Shown one piece after another: positions 26,677-40,018 of a stretch of DNA of 64,000 bases (the first letter of the stretch is position 1; the number at the start of each line of letters is the position of its first letter). The notes below the pieces were generated by a model. It made no database searches, was not told the origin of the DNA, and saw nothing but the letters and a program-made list of their open reading frames with translations. This stretch comes from Euwallacea fornicatus (Eukaryota > Arthropoda > Insecta > Coleoptera > Curculionidae), in assembly GCF_040115645.1 (NCBI RefSeq), contig NW_027096012.1:1116001-1180000 (forward strand). Direction: 5' to 3'. The position numbers were made by a program, and so were the translations under genes.

Positions 26677-27960
26677 TGTGTTTGAGCACATAAAGTACAA
26701 TTTTTCTTGGAAATTCAACAAGATGCATCATGATGTATTGTGACATCTTCAAAATCTTGTCGAGCTACTTAATTTGACACTTTGTTTAACAAATTTGGTC
26801 CATATTTGCCGAAGTTACCGAGCTTCAAAGTTTGAAAAGTCACAAAATATGTGTGTTTGAGCACATAAAGTACTATTTTTCTTGGAAGTTCAACAAGATG
26901 CAATCATGATGTGTTATGTCATTTTAAAGATGTCGTCGAGCTGATTAATTTGACACATTGTTTAACAAATTTGGTCCACATTTGCCGAAGTTACCGAGCT
27001 TCAAAGTTTGAAAAGTCACAAAATATGTGTGTTTGAGCTCATAAAGTACTATTTTTCTTGGAAGTTCAACAAGATGCAATCATGATGTGTTGTGTCATTT
27101 TAAAGATCTCATCGAGCTGATTAATTTGACACATTGTTTAACAAATTTGGTCCACATTTGCCGAAGTTACCGAGCTTCAAAGTTTGAAACGTCACAAAAT
27201 ATGTGTGTTTGAGCACATAAAGTACAATTTTTCTTGGAAGTTCAACAAGATGCAATCATGATGTGTTGTGTCATTTTAAAGATGTCGTCGAGCTGAGTAA
27301 TTTGACACATTGTTTAACAAATTTGGTCCACATTTGACGAAGTTACCGAGCTTCAAAGTTTGAAAAGTCACAAAATATGTGTGTTTGAGCTCATAAAGTA
27401 CTATTTTTCTTGGAAGTTCAACAAGATGCATCATGATGTGTTGTGACATCTTCAAAATCTTGTCGAGCTACTTAATTTGACACTTTGTTTAACAAATTTG
27501 GTCCATATTTGCCGAAGTTACCGAGCTTCAAAGTTTGAAAAGTCACAAAATATGTGTGTTTGAGCACATAAAGTACTATTTTTCGTGGAAGTTCAACAAG
27601 ATGCAATCATGATGTGTTGTGTCATTTTAAAGATGTCGTCGAGCTGAGTAATTTGACACATTGTTTAACAAATTTGGTCCACATTTGCCGAAGTTACCGA
27701 GCTTCAAAATTTGAAAAGTCACAAAATATGTGTGTTTGAGCACATAAAGTACTATTTTTCTTGGAAATTCAACAAGATGCAATCGTGATGTGTTGTGACA
27801 TCTTCAAAATCTTGTCGAGCTACTTAATTTGACACTTTGTTTAACAAATTTGGTCCACATTTGCCGAAGTTACCGAGCTTCAAAGTTTGAAAAGTCACAA
27901 AATATGTGTGTTTGAGCACATAAAGTACTATTTTTCTTGGAAATTCAACAAGATGCAATC
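26677..27960 (+). repeat. 15-monomer-period repeat, copy 2
   Basis: Partner of 24,040-25,323. The ttttcgtggaag head near 27,585 and the tccatattt near 27,505 are shared with copy 1 at the same offset. It runs directly into the 2,815-bp duplicate that starts at 27,907. Confidence 0.83.
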
Positions 27961-29067
27961 ATGATGTGTTGTGTCATTTTAAAGATCTCATCGAGCTGAT
28001 TAATTTGACACATTGTTTAACAAATTTGGTCCACATTTGCCGAAGTTACCGAGCTTCAAAGTTTGAAACGTCACAAAATATGTGTGTTTGAGCACATAAA
28101 GTACTATTATTCTTGGAATTTCAACAAGATGCAATCATGATGTGTTGTGTCATTTTAAAGATCTCGTCGAGCTGATTAATTTGACACTTTGTTTAACAAA
28201 TTTGGTCCACATTTGCCGAAGTTACCGAGCTTCAAAGTTTGAAAAGTCACAAAAGATGTGTGTTTGAGCACATAAAGTACAATTTTTCTTGGAAGTTCAA
28301 CAAGATGCAATCATGATGTGTTGTGACATCTTCAAAATCTTGTCGAGCTACTTAATTTGACACTTTGTTTAACAAATTTCGTCCACATTTGCCGAAGTTA
28401 CCGAGCTTCAAAGTTTGAAAAGTCACAAAATATGTGTGTTTGAGCACATAAAGTACAAATTTTCTTGGAAGTTCAACAAGATGCAATCATGATGTGTTGT
28501 GTCATTTTAAAGATGTCGTCGAGCTGAGTAATTTGACACATTGTTTAACAAATTTGGTCCACATTTGCCGAAGTTACCGAGCTTCAAAATTTGAAAAGTC
28601 ACAAAATATGTGTGTTTGAGCACATAAAGTACTATTTTTCTTGGAAATTCAACAAGATGCAATCGTGATGTGTTGTGACATCTTCAAAATCTTGTCGAGC
28701 TACTTAATTTGACACTTTGTTTAACAAATTTGGTCCACATTTGCCGAAGTTACCGAGCTTCAAAGTTTGAAAAGTCACAAAATATGTGTGTTTGAGCTCA
28801 TAAAGTACTATTTTTCTTGGAAGTTCAACAAGATGCAATCATGATGTGTTGTGACATCTTCAAAATCTTGTCGAGCTACTTAATTTGACACTTTGTTTAA
28901 CAAATTTGGTCCACATTTGCCGAAGTTACCGAGCTTCAAAGTTTGAAAAGTCACAAAATATGTGTGTTTGAGCACATAAAGTACTATTTTTCTTGGAAGT
29001 TCAACAAGATGCAATCATGATGTGTTGTGTCATTTTAAAGATGTCGTCGAGCTGATTAATTTGACAC
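27907..29067 (+). repeat. 16-monomer-period duplicate, copy 1 (2,815-bp spacing)
   Basis: This matches 30,722-31,882. Monomer order: L with gaaacgtcac; tattattcttggaatttc; hybrid with aatttcgtcc; acaaattttc; caatcgtgatg; gctcataaag; and part of an L with atgtcgtcg. The same train appears near 37.4 (first two monomers only), 41.2, 43.2 and 55.0 kb, so it is a mobile module of the HOR family. Confidence 0.82.
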
Positions 29068-30721
29068 ATTGTTTAACAAATTTGGTCCACATTTGCCGAA
29101 GTTACCGAGCTTCAAAGTTTGAAAAGTCACAAAATATGTGTGTTTGAGCACATAAAGTACTATTATTCTTGGAAATTCAACAAGATGCAATCATGATGTG
29201 TTGTGTCATTTTAAAGATCTCGTCGAGCTGATTAATTTGACACTTTGTTTAACAAATTTGGTCCACATTTGCCGAAGTTACCGAGCTTCAAAGTTTGAAA
29301 AGTCACAAAAGATGTGTGTTTGAGCACATAAAGTACAATTTTTCTTGGAAGTTCAACAAGATGCAATCATGATGTGTTGTGACATCTTCAAAATCTTGTC
29401 GAGCTACTTAATTTGACACTTTGTTTAACAAATTTGGTCCACATTTGCCGAAGTTACCGAGCTTCAAAGTTTGAAAAGTCACAAAAGATGTGTGTTTGAG
29501 CACATAAAGTACAATTTTTCTTGGAAGTTCAACAAGATGCAATCATGATGTGTTGTGACATCTTCAAAATCTTGTCGAGCTACTTAATTTGACACTTTGT
29601 TTAACAAATTTGGTCCACATTTGCCGAAGTTACCGAGCTTCAAAGTTTGAAAAGTCACAAAATATGTGTGTTTGAGCACATAAAGTACTATTTTTCTTGG
29701 AAGTTCAACAAGATGCAATCATGATGTGTTGTGTCATTTTAAAGATGTCGTCGAGCTGATTAATTTGACACATTGTTTAACAAATTTGGTCCACATTTGC
29801 CGAAGTTACCGAGCTTCAAAATTTGAAAAGTCACAAAATATGTGTGTTTGAGCACATAAAGTACAATTTTTCTTGGAAATTCAACAAGATGCAATCATGA
29901 TGTGTTGTGACATCTTCAAAATCTTGTCGAGCTACTTAATTTGACACTTTGTTTAACAAATTTGGCCCACATTTGCCGAAGTTACCGAGCTTCAAAGTTT
30001 GAAAAGTCACAAAAGATGTGTGTTTGAGCACATAAAGTACAATTTTTCTTGGAAGTTCAACAAGATGCAATCATGATGTGTTGTGACATCTTCAAAATCT
30101 TGTCGAGCTACTTAATTTGACACTTTGTTTAACAAATTTGGTCCACATTTGCCGAAGTTACCGAGCTTCAAAGTTTGAAAAATCACAAAATATGTGTGTT
30201 TGAGCACATAAAGTACAATTTTTCTTGGAAGTTCAACAAGATGCAATCATGATGTGTTGTGACATCTTCAAAATCTTGTCGAGCTACTTAATTTGACACT
30301 TTGTTTAACAAATTTGGCCCACATTTGCCGAAGTTACCGAGCTTCAAAGTTTGAAAAGTCACAAAATATGTGTGTTTGAGCACATATAATACTATTTTTC
30401 TTGGAAGTTCAACAAGATGCAATCATGATGTGTTGTGTCATTTTAAAGATCTCGTCGAGCTGATTAATTTGACACTTTGTTTAACAAATTTGGTCCACAT
30501 TTGCCGAAGTTACCGAGCTTCAAAGTTTGAAGAGCCTCAAAAGATGTGTGTTTGAGCACATATAGTACTATTTTTCTTGGAAGTTCAACAAGATGCATCA
30601 TGAGGTGTTGTGACATCTTCAAAATCTTGTCGAGCTACTTAATTTGACACTTTGTTTAACAAATTTGGTCCACATTTGCCGAAGTTACCGAGCTTCAAAG
30701 TTTGAAAAGTCACAAAATATG

Positions 30722-31882
30722 TGTGTTTGAGCACATAAAGTACTATTTTTCTTGGAAATTCAACAAGATGCAATCATGATGTGTTGTGTCATTTTAAAGA
30801 TCTCATCGAGCTGATTAATTTGACACATTGTTTAACAAATTTGGTCCACATTTGCCGAAGTTACCGAGCTTCAAAGTTTGAAACGTCACAAAATATGTGT
30901 GTTTGAGCACATAAAGTACTATTATTCTTGGAATTTCAACAAGATGCAATCATGATGTGTTGTGTCATTTTAAAGATCTCGTCGAGCTGATTAATTTGAC
31001 ACTTTGTTTAACAAATTTGGTCCACATTTGCCGAAGTTACCGAGCTTCAAAGTTTGAAAAGTCACAAAAGATGTGTGTTTGAGCACATAAAGTACAATTT
31101 TTCTTGGAAGTTCAACAAGATGCAATCATGATGTGTTGTGACATCTTCAAAATCTTGTCGAGCTACTTAATTTGACACTTTGTTTAACAAATTTCGTCCA
31201 CATTTGCCGAAGTTACCGAGCTTCAAAGTTTGAAAAGTCACAAAATATGTGTGTTTGAGCACATAAAGTACAAATTTTCTTGGAAGTTCAACAAGATGCA
31301 ATCATGATGTGTTGTGTCATTTTAAAGATGTCGTCGAGCTGAGTAATTTGACACATTGTTTAACAAATTTGGTCCACATTTGCCGAAGTTACCGAGCTTC
31401 AAAATTTGAAAAGTCACAAAATATGTGTGTTTGAGCACATAAAGTACTATTTTTCTTGGAAATTCAACAAGATGCAATCGTGATGTGTTGTGACATCTTC
31501 AAAATCTTGTCGAGCTACTTAATTTGACACTTTGTTTAACAAATTTGGTCCACATTTGCCGAAGTTACCGAGCTTCAAAGTTTGAAAAGTCACAAAATAT
31601 GTGTGTTTGAGCTCATAAAGTACTATTTTTCTTGGAAGTTCAACAAGATGCAATCATGATGTGTTGTGACATCTTCAAAATCTTGTCGAGCTACTTAATT
31701 TGACACTTTGTTTAACAAATTTGGTCCACATTTGCCGAAGTTACCGAGCTTCAAAGTTTGAAAAGTCACAAAATATGTGTGTTTGAGCACATAAAGTACT
31801 ATTTTTCTTGGAAGTTCAACAAGATGCAATCATGATGTGTTGTGTCATTTTAAAGATGTCGTCGAGCTGATTAATTTGACAC
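30722..31882 (+). repeat. 16-monomer-period duplicate, copy 2
   Basis: Partner of 27,907-29,067. It is preceded by the leading-cassette L monomer at 30,371 and a single catgaggtg monomer at 30,547, so the cassette is cut short after one catgaggtg monomer. It ends where acactttg at 31,883 faces acacattg in copy 1, and a catgaggtg monomer follows at 31,954. Confidence 0.82.
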
Positions 31883-32303
31883 TTTGTTTAACAAATTTGG
31901 TCCACATTTGCCGAAGTTACCGAGCTTCAAAGTTTGAAGAGCCTCAAAAGATGTGTGTTTGAGCACATATAGTACTATTTTTCTTGGAAGTTCAACAAGA
32001 TGCATCATGAGGTGTTGTGACATCTTCAAAATCTTGTCGAGCTACTTAATTTGACACTTTGTTTAACAAATTTGGTCCACATTTGCCGAAGTTACCGAGC
32101 TTCAAAGTTTGAAGAGCCTCAAAAGATGTGTGTTTGAGCACATATAGTACTATTTTTCTTGGAAGTTCAACAAGATGCATCATGATGTGTTGTGACATCT
32201 TCAAAATCTTGTCGAGCTACTTAATTTGACACTTTGTTTAACAAATTTGGTCCACATTTGCCGAAGTTACCGAGCTTCAAAGTTTGAAGAGCCTCAAAAG
32301 ATG

Positions 32304-34754
32304 TGTGTTTGAGCACATATAGTACTATTTTTCTTGGAAGTTCAACAAGATGCATCATGATGTGTTGTGACATCTTCAAAATCTTGTCGAGCTACTTAAT
32401 TTGACACTTTCTTTAACAAATTTGGCCCACATTTGCCGAAGTTACCGAGCTTCAAAGTTTGAAAAGTCACAAAATATGTGTGTTTGAGCACATATAATAC
32501 TATTTTTCTTGGAAGTTCAACAAGATGCATCATGATGTGTTGTGACATCTTCAAAATCTTGTCGAGCTACTTAATTTGACACTTTGTTTAACAAATTTGG
32601 CCCACATTTGCCGAAGTTACCGAGCTTCAAAGTTTGAAAAGTCACAAAATATGTGTGTTTGAGCACATATAATACTATTTTTCTTGGAAGTTCAACAAGA
32701 TGCATCATGATGTGTTGTGACATCTTCAAAATCTTGTCGAGCTACTTAATTTGACACTTTGTTTAACAAATTTGGTCCACATTTGCCGAAGTTACCGAGC
32801 TTCAAAGTTTGAAGAGCCTCAAAAGATGTGTGTTTGAGCACATATAGTACTATTTTTCTTGGAAGGTCAACAAGATGCATCATGATGTGTTGTGACATCT
32901 TCAAAATCTTGTCGAGCTACTTAATTTGACACTTTGTTTAACAAATTTGGCCCACATTTGCCGAAGTTACCGAGCTTCAAAGTTTGAAAAGTCACAAAAT
33001 ATGTGTGTTTGAGCACATATAATACTATTTTTCTTGGAAGTTCAACAAGATGCATCATGATGTGTTGTGACATCTTCAAAATCTTGTCGAGCTACTTAAT
33101 TTGACACTTTGTTTAACAAATTTGGTCCACATTTGCCGAAGTTACCGAGCTTCAAAGTTTGAAAAGTCACAAAATATGTGTGTTTGAGCACATATAGTAC
33201 TATTTTTCTTGGAAGTTCAACAAGATGCATCATGATGTGTTGTGACATCTTCAAAATCTTGTCGAGCTACTTAATTTGACACTTTGTTTAACAAATTTGG
33301 CCCACATTTGCCGAAGTTACCGAGCTTCAAAGTTTGAAAAGTCACAAAATATGTGTTTTTGAGCACATATAATACTATTTTTCTTGGAAGTTCAACAAGA
33401 TGCATCATGATGTGTTGTGACATCTTCAAAATCTTGTCGAGCTACTTAATTTGACACTTTGTTTAACAAATTTGGTCCACATTTGCCGAAGTTACCGAGC
33501 TTCAAAGTTTGAAAAGTCACAAAAGATGTGTGTTTGAGCACATAAAGTACAATTTTTCTTGGAAATTCAACAAGATGCATCATGATGTATTGTGACATCT
33601 TCAAAATCTTGTCGAGCTACTTAATTTGACACTTTGTTTAACAAATTTGGTCCATATTTGCCGAAGTTACCGAGCTTCAAAGTTTGAAAAGTCACAAAAT
33701 ATGTGTGTTTGAGCACATAAAGTACTATTTTTCTTGGAAGTTCAACAAGATGCAATCATGATGTGTTATGTCATTTTAAAGATGTCGTCGAGCTGATTAA
33801 TTTGACACATTGTTTAACAAATTTGGTCCACATTTGCCGAAGTTACCGAGCTTCAAAGTTTGAAAAGTCACAAAATATGTGTGTTTGAGCTCATAAAGTA
33901 CTATTTTTCTTGGAAGTTCAACAAGATGCAATCAGGATGTGTTGTGTCATTTTAAAGATCTCATCGAGCTGATTAATTTGACACATTGTTTAACAAATTT
34001 GGTCCACATTTGCCGAAGTTACCGAGCTTCAAAGTTTGAAACGTCACAAAATATGTGTGTTTGAGCACATAAAGTACAATTTTTCTTGGAAGTTCAACAA
34101 GATGCAATCATGATGTGTTGTGTCATTTTAAAGATGTCGTCGAGCTGAGTAATTTGACACATTGTTTAACAAATTTGGTCCACATTTGACGAAGTTACCG
34201 AGCTTCAAAGTTTGAAAAGTCACAAAATATGTGTGTTTGAGCTCATAAAGTACTATTTTTCTTGGAAGTTCAACAAGATGCATCATGATGTGTTGTGACA
34301 TCTTCAAAATCTTGTCGAGCTACTTAATTTGACACTTTGTTTAACAAATTTGGTCCACATTTGCCGAAGTTACCGAGCTTCAAAGTTTGAAAAGTCACAA
34401 AATATGTGTGTTTGAGCACATAAAGTACAATTTTTCTTGGAAGTTCAACAAGATGCAATCATGATGTGTTGTGTCATTTTAAAGATGTCGTCGAGCTGAG
34501 TAATTTGACACATTGTTTAACAAATTTGGTCCACATTTGCCGAAGTTACCGAGCTTCAAAATTTGAAAAGTCACAAAATATGTGTGTTTGAGCACATAAA
34601 GTACTATTTTTCTTGGAAATTCAACAAGATGCAATCGTGATGTGTTGTGACATCTTCAAAATCTTGTCGAGCTACTTAATTTGACACTTTGTTTAACAAA
34701 TTTGGTCCACATTTGCCGAAGTTACCGAGCTTCAAAGTTTGAAAAGTCACAAAA
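32304..34754 (+). repeat. 15-monomer HOR (2,631 bp), copy 1
   Basis: This matches 34,935-37,385 at a constant +2,631 bp. Markers in order: ctttctttaac, ggaaggtc, gtgtttttgag, tgtattgtgac, gttatgtcat, gaaacgtcac, tttgacgaag, caatcgtgatg. A private substitution gives atcaggatg (g at 33,935). A single hybrid monomer near 34,759 joins it to copy 2. Confidence 0.86.
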
Positions 34755-34934
34755 GATGTGTGTTTGAGCACATAAAGTACAATTTTTCTTGGAAGTTCAA
34801 CAAGATGCAATCATGATGTGTTGTGACATCTTCAAAATCTTGTCGAGCTACTTAATTTGACACTTTGTTTAACAAATTTGGTCCACATTTGCCGAAGTTA
34901 CCGAGCTTCAAAGTTTGAAGAGCCTCAAAAGATG

Positions 34935-37917
34935 TGTGTTTGAGCACATATAGTACTATTTTTCTTGGAAGTTCAACAAGATGCATCATGATGTGTTGTG
35001 ACATCTTCAAAATCTTGTCGAGCTACTTAATTTGACACTTTCTTTAACAAATTTGGCCCACATTTGCCGAAGTTACCGAGCTTCAAAGTTTGAAAAGTCA
35101 CAAAATATGTGTGTTTGAGCACATATAATACTATTTTTCTTGGAAGTTCAACAAGATGCATCATGATGTGTTGTGACATCTTCAAAATCTTGTCGAGCTA
35201 CTTAATTTGACACTTTGTTTAACAAATTTGGCCCACATTTGCCGAAGTTACCGAGCTTCAAAGTTTGAAAAGTCACAAAATATGTGTGTTTGAGCACATA
35301 TAATACTATTTTTCTTGGAAGTTCAACAAGATGCATCATGATGTGTTGTGACATCTTCAAAATCTTGTCGAGCTACTTAATTTGACACTTTGTTTAACAA
35401 ATTTGGTCCACATTTGCCGAAGTTACCGAGCTTCAAAGTTTGAAGAGCCTCAAAAGATGTGTGTTTGAGCACATATAGTACTATTTTTCTTGGAAGGTCA
35501 ACAAGATGCATCATGATGTGTTGTGACATCTTCAAATTTTTGTCGAGCTACTTAATTTGACACTTTGTTTAACAAATTTGGCCCACATTTGCCGAAGTTA
35601 CCGAGCTTCAAAGTTTGAAAAGTCACAAAATATGTGTGTTTGAGCACATATAATACTATTTTTCTTGGAAGTTCAACAAGATGCATCATGATGTGTTGTG
35701 ACATCTTCAAAATCTTGTCGAGCTACTTAATTTGACACTTTGTTTAACAAATTTGGTCCACATTTGCCGAAGTTACCGAGCTTCAAAGTTTGAAAAGTCA
35801 CAAAATATGTGTGTTTGAGCACATATAGTACTATTTTTCTTGGAAGTTCAACAAGATGCATCATGATGTGTTGTGACATCTTCAAAATCTTGTCGAGCTA
35901 CTTAATTTGACACTTTGTTTAACAAATTTGGCCCACATTTGCCGAAGTTACCGAGCTTCAAAGTTTGAAAAGTCACAAAATATGTGTTTTTGAGCACATA
36001 TAATACTATTTTTCTTGGAAGTTCAACAAGATGCATCATGATGTGTTGTGACATCTTCAAAATCTTGTCGAGCTACTTAATTTGACACTTTGTTTAACAA
36101 ATTTGGTCCACATTTGCCGAAGTTACCGAGCTTCAAAGTTTGAAAAGTCACAAAAGATGTGTGTTTGAGCACATAAAGTACAATTTTTCTTGGAAATTCA
36201 ACAAGATGCATCATGATGTATTGTGACATCTTCAAAATCTTGTCGAGCTACTTAATTTGACACTTTGTTTAACAAATTTGGTCCATATTTGCCGAAGTTA
36301 CCGAGCTTCAAAGTTTGAAAAGTCACAAAATATGTGTGTTTGAGCACATAAAGTACTATTTTTCTTGGAAGTTCAACAAGATGCAATCATGATGTGTTAT
36401 GTCATTTTAAAGATGTCGTCGAGCTGATTAATTTGACACATTGTTTAACAAATTTGGTCCACATTTGCCGAAGTTACCGAGCTTCAAAGTTTGAAAAGTC
36501 ACAAAATATGTGTGTTTGAGCTCATAAAGTACTATTTTTCTTGGAAGTTCAACAAGATGCAATCATGATGTGTTGTGTCATTTTAAAGATCTCATCGAGC
36601 TGATTAATTTGACACATTGTTTAACAAATTTGGTCCACATTTGCCGAAGTTACCGAGCTTCAAAGTTTGAAACGTCACAAAATATGTGTGTTTGAGCACA
36701 TAAAGTACAATTTTTCTTGGAAGTTCAACAAGATGCAATCATGATGTGTTGTGTCATTTTAAAGATGTCGTCGAGCTGAGTAATTTGACACATTGTTTAA
36801 CAAATTTGGTCCACATTTGACGAAGTTACCGAGCTTCAAAGTTTGAAAAGTCACAAAATATGTGTGTTTGAGCTCATAAAGTACTATTTTTCTTGGAAGT
36901 TCAACAAGATGCATCATGATGTGTTGTGACATCTTCAAAATCTTGTCGAGCTACTTAATTTGACACTTTGTTTAACAAATTTGGTCCACATTTGCCGAAG
37001 TTACCGAGCTTCAAAGTTTGAAAAGTCACAAAATATGTGTGTTTGAGCACATAAAGTACAATTTTTCTTGGAAGTTCAACAAGATGCAATCATGATGTGT
37101 TGTGTCATTTTAAAGATGTCGTCGAGCTGAGTAATTTGACACATTGTTTAACAAATTTGGTCCACATTTGCCGAAGTTACCGAGCTTCAAAATTTGAAAA
37201 GTCACAAAATATGTGTGTTTGAGCACATAAAGTACTATTTTTCTTGGAAATTCAACAAGATGCAATCGTGATGTGTTGTGACATCTTCAAAATCTTGTCG
37301 AGCTACTTAATTTGACACTTTGTTTAACAAATTTGGTCCACATTTGCCGAAGTTACCGAGCTTCAAAGTTTGAAAAGTCACAAAATATGTGTGTTTGAGC
37401 ACATAAAGTACTATTTTTCTTGGAAATTCAACAAGATGCAATCATGATGTGTTGTGTCATTTTAAAGATCTCATCGAGCTGATTAATTTGACACATTGTT
37501 TAACAAATTTGGTCCACATTTGCCGAAGTTACCGAGCTTCAAAGTTTGAAACGTCACAAAATATGTGTGTTTGAGCACATAAAGTACTATTATTCTTGGA
37601 ATTTCAACAAGATGCAATCATGATGTGTTGTGTCATTTTAAAGATCTCGTCGAGCTGATTAATTTGACACTTTGTTTAACAAATTTGGTCCACATTTGCC
37701 GAAGTTACCGAGCTTCAAAGTTTGAAAAGTCACAAAAGATGTGTGTTTGAGCACATAAAGTACAATTTTTCTTGGAAATTCAACAAGATGCATCATGATG
37801 TATTGTGACATCTTCAAAATCTTGTCGAGCTACTTAATTTGACACTTTGTTTAACAAATTTGGCCCACATTTGCCGAAGTTACCGAGCTTCAAAGTTTGA
37901 AAAGTCACAAAATATGT
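34935..37917 (+). repeat. 15-monomer HOR, copy 2 (extended)
   Basis: Same marker order as 32,304-34,754, continuing through gaaacgtcac, tattattcttggaatttc and a tgtattgtgac monomer that carries ggcccac. The copies at 38,794 (+3,859 bp, matching to 37,777) and 50,914 (+15,979 bp, matching to 37,917) are relatives. A private double change reads tcaaatttttgtcg (35,537 and 35,539). Confidence 0.85.
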
Positions 37918-38092
37918 GTGTTTGAGCACATATAATACTATTTTTCTTGGAAGTTCAACAAGATGCAATCATGATGTGTTGTGACATCTTCAAAATCTTG
38001 TCGAGCTACTTAATTTGACACTTTGTTTAACAAATTTGGCCCACATTTGCCGAAGTTACCGAGCTTCAAAGTTTGAAAAGTCACAAAATATG

Positions 38093-38968
38093 TGTGTTTG
38101 AGCACATATAATACTATTTTTCTTGGAAGTTCAACAAGATGCAATCATGATGTGTTGTGTCATTTTAAAGATCTCGTCGAGCTGATTAATTTGACACTTT
38201 GTTTAACAAATTTGGTCCACATTTGCCGAAGTTACCGAGCTTCAAAGTTTGAAGAGCCTCAAAAGATGTGTGTTTGAGCACATATAGTACTATTTTTCTT
38301 GGAAGTTCAACAAGATGCATCATGAGGTGTTGTGACATCTTCAAAATCTTGTCGAGCTACTTAATTTGACACTTTGTTTAACAAATTTGGTCCACATTTG
38401 CCGAAGTTACCGAGCTTCAAAGTTTGAAGAGCCTCAAAAGATGTGTGTTTGAGCACATATAGTACTATTTTTCTTGGAAGTTCAACAAGATGCATCATGA
38501 GGTGTTGTGACATCTTCAAAATCTTGTCGAGCTACTTAATTTGACACTTTGTTTAACAAATTTGGTCCACATTTGCCGAAGTTACCGAGCTTCAAAGTTT
38601 GAAGAGCCTCAAAAGATGTGTGTTTGAGCACATATAGTACTATTTTTCTTGGAAGTTCAACAAGATGCATCATGATGTGTTGTGACATCTTCAAAATCTT
38701 GTCGAGCTACTTAATTTGACACTTTGTTTAACAAATTTGGTCCACATTTGCCGAAGTTACCGAGCTTCAAAGTTTGAAGAGCCTCAAAAGATGTGTGTTT
38801 GAGCACATATAGTACTATTTTTCTTGGAAGTTCAACAAGATGCATCATGATGTGTTGTGACATCTTCAAAATCTTGTCGAGCTACTTAATTTGACACTTT
38901 CTTTAACAAATTTGGCCCACATTTGCCGAAGTTACCGAGCTTCAAAGTTTGAAAAGTCACAAAATATG
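38093..38968 (+). repeat. Five-monomer leading cassette, copy at 38.1 kb
   Basis: Leader L (38,093), two catgaggtg monomers (38,269 and 38,444), plain S (38,619) and the ctttctttaac monomer (38,794). The second catgaggtg monomer is where homology to the giant unit at 50,564 begins. Confidence 0.85.
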
Positions 38969-40018
38969 TGTGTTTGAGCACATATAATACTATTTTTCTT
39001 GGAAGTTCAACAAGATGCATCATGATGTGTTGTGACATCTTCAAAATCTTGTCGAGCTACTTAATTTGACACTTTGTTTAACAAATTTGGCCCACATTTG
39101 CCGAAGTTACCGAGCTTCAAAGTTTGAAAAGTCACAAAATATGTGTGTTTGAGCACATATAATACTATTTTTCTTGGAAGTTCAACAAGATGCATCATGA
39201 TGTGTTGTGACATCTTCAAAATCTTGTCGAGCTACTTAATTTGACACTTTGTTTAACAAATTTGGTCCACATTTGCCGAAGTTACCGAGCTTCAAAGTTT
39301 GAAGAGCCTCAAAAGATGTGTGTTTGAGCACATATAGTACTATTTTTCTTGGAAGGTCAACAAGATGCATCATGATGTGTTGTGACATCTTCAAAATCTT
39401 GTCGAGCTACTTAATTTGACACTTTGTTTAACAAATTTGGCCCACATTTGCCGAAGTTACCGAGCTTCAAAGTTTGAAAAGTCACAAAATATGTGTGTTT
39501 GAGCACATATAATACTATTTTTCTTGGAAGTTCAACAAGATGCATCATGATGTGTTGTGACATCTTCAAAATCTTGTCGAGCTACTTAATTTGACACTTT
39601 GTTTAACAAATTTGGTCCACATTTGCCGAAGTTACCGAGCTTCAAAGTTTGAAAAGTCACAAAATATGTGTGTTTGAGCACATATAGTACTATTTTTCTT
39701 GGAAGTTCAACAAGATGCATCATGATGTGTTGTGACATCTTCAAAATCTTGTCGAGCTACTTAATTTGACACTTTGTTTAACAAATTTGGCCCACATTTG
39801 CCGAAGTTACCGAGCTTCAAAGTTTGAAAAGTCACAAAATATGTGTTTTTGAGCACATATAATACTATTTTTCTTGGAAGTTCAACAAGATGCATCATGA
39901 TGTGTTGTGACATCTTCAAAATCTTGTCGAGCTACTTAATTTGACACTTTGTTTAACAAATTTGGTCCACATTTGCCGAAGTTACCGAGCTTCAAAGTTT
40001 GAAAAGTCACAAAAGATG

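Noticed and set aside
28370..28395. CENP-B box in the aatttcgtccacatttgcc variant
   Set aside because: It has ttcg but lacks the required cggg at the right spacing, on either strand.
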